64,000 nucleotides of DNA from Candidatus Mcinerneyibacterium aminivorans (GTDB lineage Bacteria; Macinerneyibacteriota; Macinerneyibacteria; Macinerneyibacteriales; Macinerneyibacteriaceae): contig VSIX01000032.1 in the NCBI GenBank assembly GCA_008086245.1, forward strand, positions 1-64,000, in the 5' to 3' direction. Shown here in pieces: positions 62,033 to 64,000 of this stretch (the first letter of the stretch is position 1; each line of letters starts with the position of its first letter). The position numbers and the translations under genes were made by a program. Under the pieces are notes generated by a model. That model was not told where the DNA came from and ran no database searches. It worked only from the letters and a program-made list of their open reading frames with translations.

Positions 62033-62680
62033 ATGAAATCAGATGAGAGACATAGGTTAAAAGAAAATCCTGTAATGAAATATGTAAGTAAAGCAGTTCA
62101 ATGGGCAATACCCCATGCAGGTAAAATTGTAACTGGAGTTATTATTATATTATTGATTATTATGGGCAGCTGGTATTATAATTATAAACAACAGCAGAAA
62201 AACGAAAAGGCCGGAATCGAAATATCAAGAACAATGGAAGATTTAGGTATTGAAAGGGTCGAAGAAGTTAAAGAGGAAAAAATAACACTACTAGGGGATT
62301 TGGTTAATAATTTCAAGAGTACAAAAAATGGAGCAGTACTTTCATATAAGCTTGGAAAGTATTACTACGAAAAAGATGAATATGAAAAAGCGAAAAATTA
62401 TTTGAATATCGCAAAAGATAATCTTGAGGATAATGATTATATCAAACATATGCTAGCAAATCTGCTGATTGAGCAGCAAAAATACTCTGATGCATTAACC
62501 GTTTTACAGAGTATAAACAAAAAATATGAGCTTTATGATAATATTCTATATTTGATATATATAAGCGCAGAAAAAACAGATAAAGAAAAAATAGTTTCTA
62601 ATGTAAAGAGAGAATTTGAAAAAGAAAAATATAACAATTCAAAGTATTACAGTATGATAAAAATTAGGGAGGCATTATGA
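62033..62680 (+). CDS. Membrane-anchored TPR protein (YfgM-like)
   Basis: A 215-residue protein with one membrane helix at residues 30-50 (GKIVTGVIIILLIIMGSWYY) and a TPR-like C-terminal domain (SYKLGKYYYEKDEYEKAKNY, then LANLLIEQQKYSDALTVLQ). The layout, a short cytoplasmic tail then a helix then a periplasmic TPR, is that of YfgM-type proteins that work with the secretion machinery. TAGGGAGG precedes ATG 62033. It is coupled to iorA by ATGA, an odd functional pairing. Confidence 0.8.
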   Translation: MKSDERHRLKENPVMKYVSKAVQWAIPHAGKIVTGVIIILLIIMGSWYYNYKQQQKNEKAGIEISRTMEDLGIERVEEVKEEKITLLGDLVNNFKSTKNGAVLSYKLGKYYYEKDEYEKAKNYLNIAKDNLEDNDYIKHMLANLLIEQQKYSDALTVLQSINKKYELYDNILYLIYISAEKTDKEKIVSNVKREFEKEKYNNSKYYSMIKIREAL

Positions 62681-64000
62681 AAAAATTATTATCCGGAAAT
62701 GAAGCTGTAGCAAGAGGATTTTATGAAGCAGGAGGACATGTAGCAACTGCTTATCCGGGAACTCCAAGTACTGAAATACTGGAAAACATGCCTCAATACG
62801 GGGAAGATGTTTACAGTCAATGGTCTCCTAATGAGAAAGTAGCTCTGGAAGTAGGTATTGGTTCATCATTTGGAGGAGCCAGAACATTAGTAGCCATGAA
62901 GCATGTTGGTGTAAATGTTGCAGCGGATCCTCTTCTTACTTTAACATATTCCGGTGTAAAAGGGGGATTTGTTCTAGTATCCTCCGATGATCCTGGTATG
63001 CATTCATCACAAAATGAACAGGATAATAGATTTTATGCAAAATTTGCTAAAATGCCTCTTTTGGAACCTTCTGATTCCCAGGAAGCTAAAGATTTTGTAG
63101 CCAGAGCTTTAAAAATCAGTGAGGAATATGACACACCTGTTATGCTCAGATTAACAACGAGAATATCCCACACAAAAACTCTTGTTGAATTAAAAGAAAG
63201 GGAGGAACACAACGATCTTCTGGGATTTGAAAAAAATCCACCAAAATATGTTATGGTACCTGCAAACGGGCGTAAACGACATCCAATAGTTGAAGAAAGA
63301 ACAAAAAAATTAAAAGATTTAGCAGAAAATATTGACATAAATAAAGCAGAATATAATGATAAAAGTATTGGTATAATAACAAGCAGTATAGCTTATCAAT
63401 ATGTTAAGGAAGTTTTCCCTGAAGCATCCGTATTAAAACTTGGGATGGCTTTTCCTTTTCCAATAAATAAAGTTAAAGAATTTGCCGAAAAAGTAGAAAA
63501 ACTTTATGTAGTAGAGGAACTGGAGCCTTTTATGGAAGAGATGATCAAAGCAGAGGGCATTGAAGTTACAGGTAAAGATATTATACCAAGATGCGGGGAA
63601 TTAAATCCTAAGATAATAAAAAATGCTGTAAATAAAAATAAAAATGAGATAAAAGAAAATAAGTTTGAAGATGTTAAAACACCAATTAGGCCTCCGGTAT
63701 TATGCCCCGGATGCCCCCACAGAGGTGTTTTCTATACCTTAAATAAGCTAAATACAGTTGTCACAGGAGATATTGGATGCTATACCCTTGGTGTTCAGAA
63801 ACCTCTTGATGCTATGGATTCTACCATTGCAATGGGGGCTTCAATTGGAGTTAATATAGGACTTGAAAAAGCTCTTGGAAAGGAATTTTCAAGAAAATCT
63901 GTAGCTGTTATTGGTGATTCAACTTTCTTGCATTCTGGAACTACAGGACTAATGGATGCTGTTTATAATAAGGGGACCAATACAATAATAATACTGGATA
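62677..64000 (+). CDS. iorA: Indolepyruvate ferredoxin oxidoreductase, alpha subunit (partial)
   Basis: The first 441 residues of IorA; the gene runs off the window. IorAB oxidises aryl pyruvates to aryl-acetyl-CoA with ferredoxin in amino-acid fermentation. NEAVARGFYEAGGHVATAYP then GTPSTEI marks the pyruvate-binding N-terminus. SSDDPGMHSSQNEQDNR and CPGCPHRGVFY, which leads to the thiamin diphosphate region (VTGDIGCYTLG, then AVIGDSTFLHSG), are typical. The C-terminal ferredoxin domain would lie beyond the window. ATGA overlap with the preceding TPR gene. GGGAGG is the ribosome site. Confidence 0.95.
   Translation, partial: MKKLLSGNEAVARGFYEAGGHVATAYPGTPSTEILENMPQYGEDVYSQWSPNEKVALEVGIGSSFGGARTLVAMKHVGVNVAADPLLTLTYSGVKGGFVLVSSDDPGMHSSQNEQDNRFYAKFAKMPLLEPSDSQEAKDFVARALKISEEYDTPVMLRLTTRISHTKTLVELKEREEHNDLLGFEKNPPKYVMVPANGRKRHPIVEERTKKLKDLAENIDINKAEYNDKSIGIITSSIAYQYVKEVFPEASVLKLGMAFPFPINKVKEFAEKVEKLYVVEELEPFMEEMIKAEGIEVTGKDIIPRCGELNPKIIKNAVNKNKNEIKENKFEDVKTPIRPPVLCPGCPHRGVFYTLNKLNTVVTGDIGCYTLGVQKPLDAMDSTIAMGASIGVNIGLEKALGKEFSRKSVAVIGDSTFLHSGTTGLMDAVYNKGTNTIIILD

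Overview
The window is a stretch of a very AT-rich bacterial chromosome with long A and T runs, strong Shine-Dalgarno sites (AGGAG types) and short operons. The host looks like an anaerobe that lives on peptides and amino acids. It carries the start of indolepyruvate:ferredoxin oxidoreductase (iorA), an L-cysteine desulfidase-type protein, a secreted C1-family aminopeptidase and a glycolytic pfkA-tpiA operon, and I see no respiratory genes. Several lipobox lipoproteins and secreted TPR proteins would suit a diderm cell. I cannot fix the lineage from sequence reading; Halanaerobiales, Fusobacteria, Spirochaetes or a little-studied anaerobic phylum are all possible.

Layout. 0.5-11.9 kb: housekeeping block on the plus strand (cupin, gltX, rlmB, acyl-ACP thioesterase, a broken MFS carrier, tgt, TPR protein, uvrA, alkaline phosphatase). 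12.4-18.5 kb: two small lipoproteins, then a minus-strand set (tpiA, pfkA, transglutaminase-like TPR protein, C26 amidotransferase, old-yellow-enzyme). 18.5-24.2 kb: CopB-type P-type ATPase, an orphan prepilin-like protein, a SulP carrier, and a SHOCT/DUF302 pair. 24.9-32.9 kb: an extremely AT-rich accessory island encoding an Mrr-nuclease/nSTAND3 NTPase, a large membrane protein of unknown family and a KAP P-loop NTPase. 32.9-43.3 kb: small metabolic, lipoprotein and acetyltransferase genes, including a GIY-YIG nuclease between two repeat arrays. 43.9-49.2 kb: a PhnD-like lipoprotein with a hybrid histidine kinase, and a frameshifted PepC. 49.4-59.7 kb: a flavodoxin, a heterodimeric ABC exporter, SDR, DUF401, CPBP protease and GNAT genes. 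59.9-64 kb: cysteine desulfidase, methyltransferase, tRNA-Arg(CCT), a TPR membrane protein and partial iorA.

Two systems deserve attention. The first is the 25.7-32.9 kb island, which I read as a probable anti-phage or anti-plasmid defence locus. Its middle gene seems to start at ATT, and its last two genes overlap by TTGA. The second is a set of dispersed, structured intergenic repeats. One family is REPIN-like, with units that start GTCAT and end ATGAC. It forms arrays on both sides of a GIY-YIG nuclease gene, which may be the enzyme that moves or maintains it.

Three genes are interrupted: MFS and PepC next to A-runs, and a GNAT by a TAA. An alpha/beta-hydrolase has lost both its nucleophile and its histidine. 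Start sites were often moved downstream from the longest possible frame, because the longer frame runs through the ribosome-binding site.
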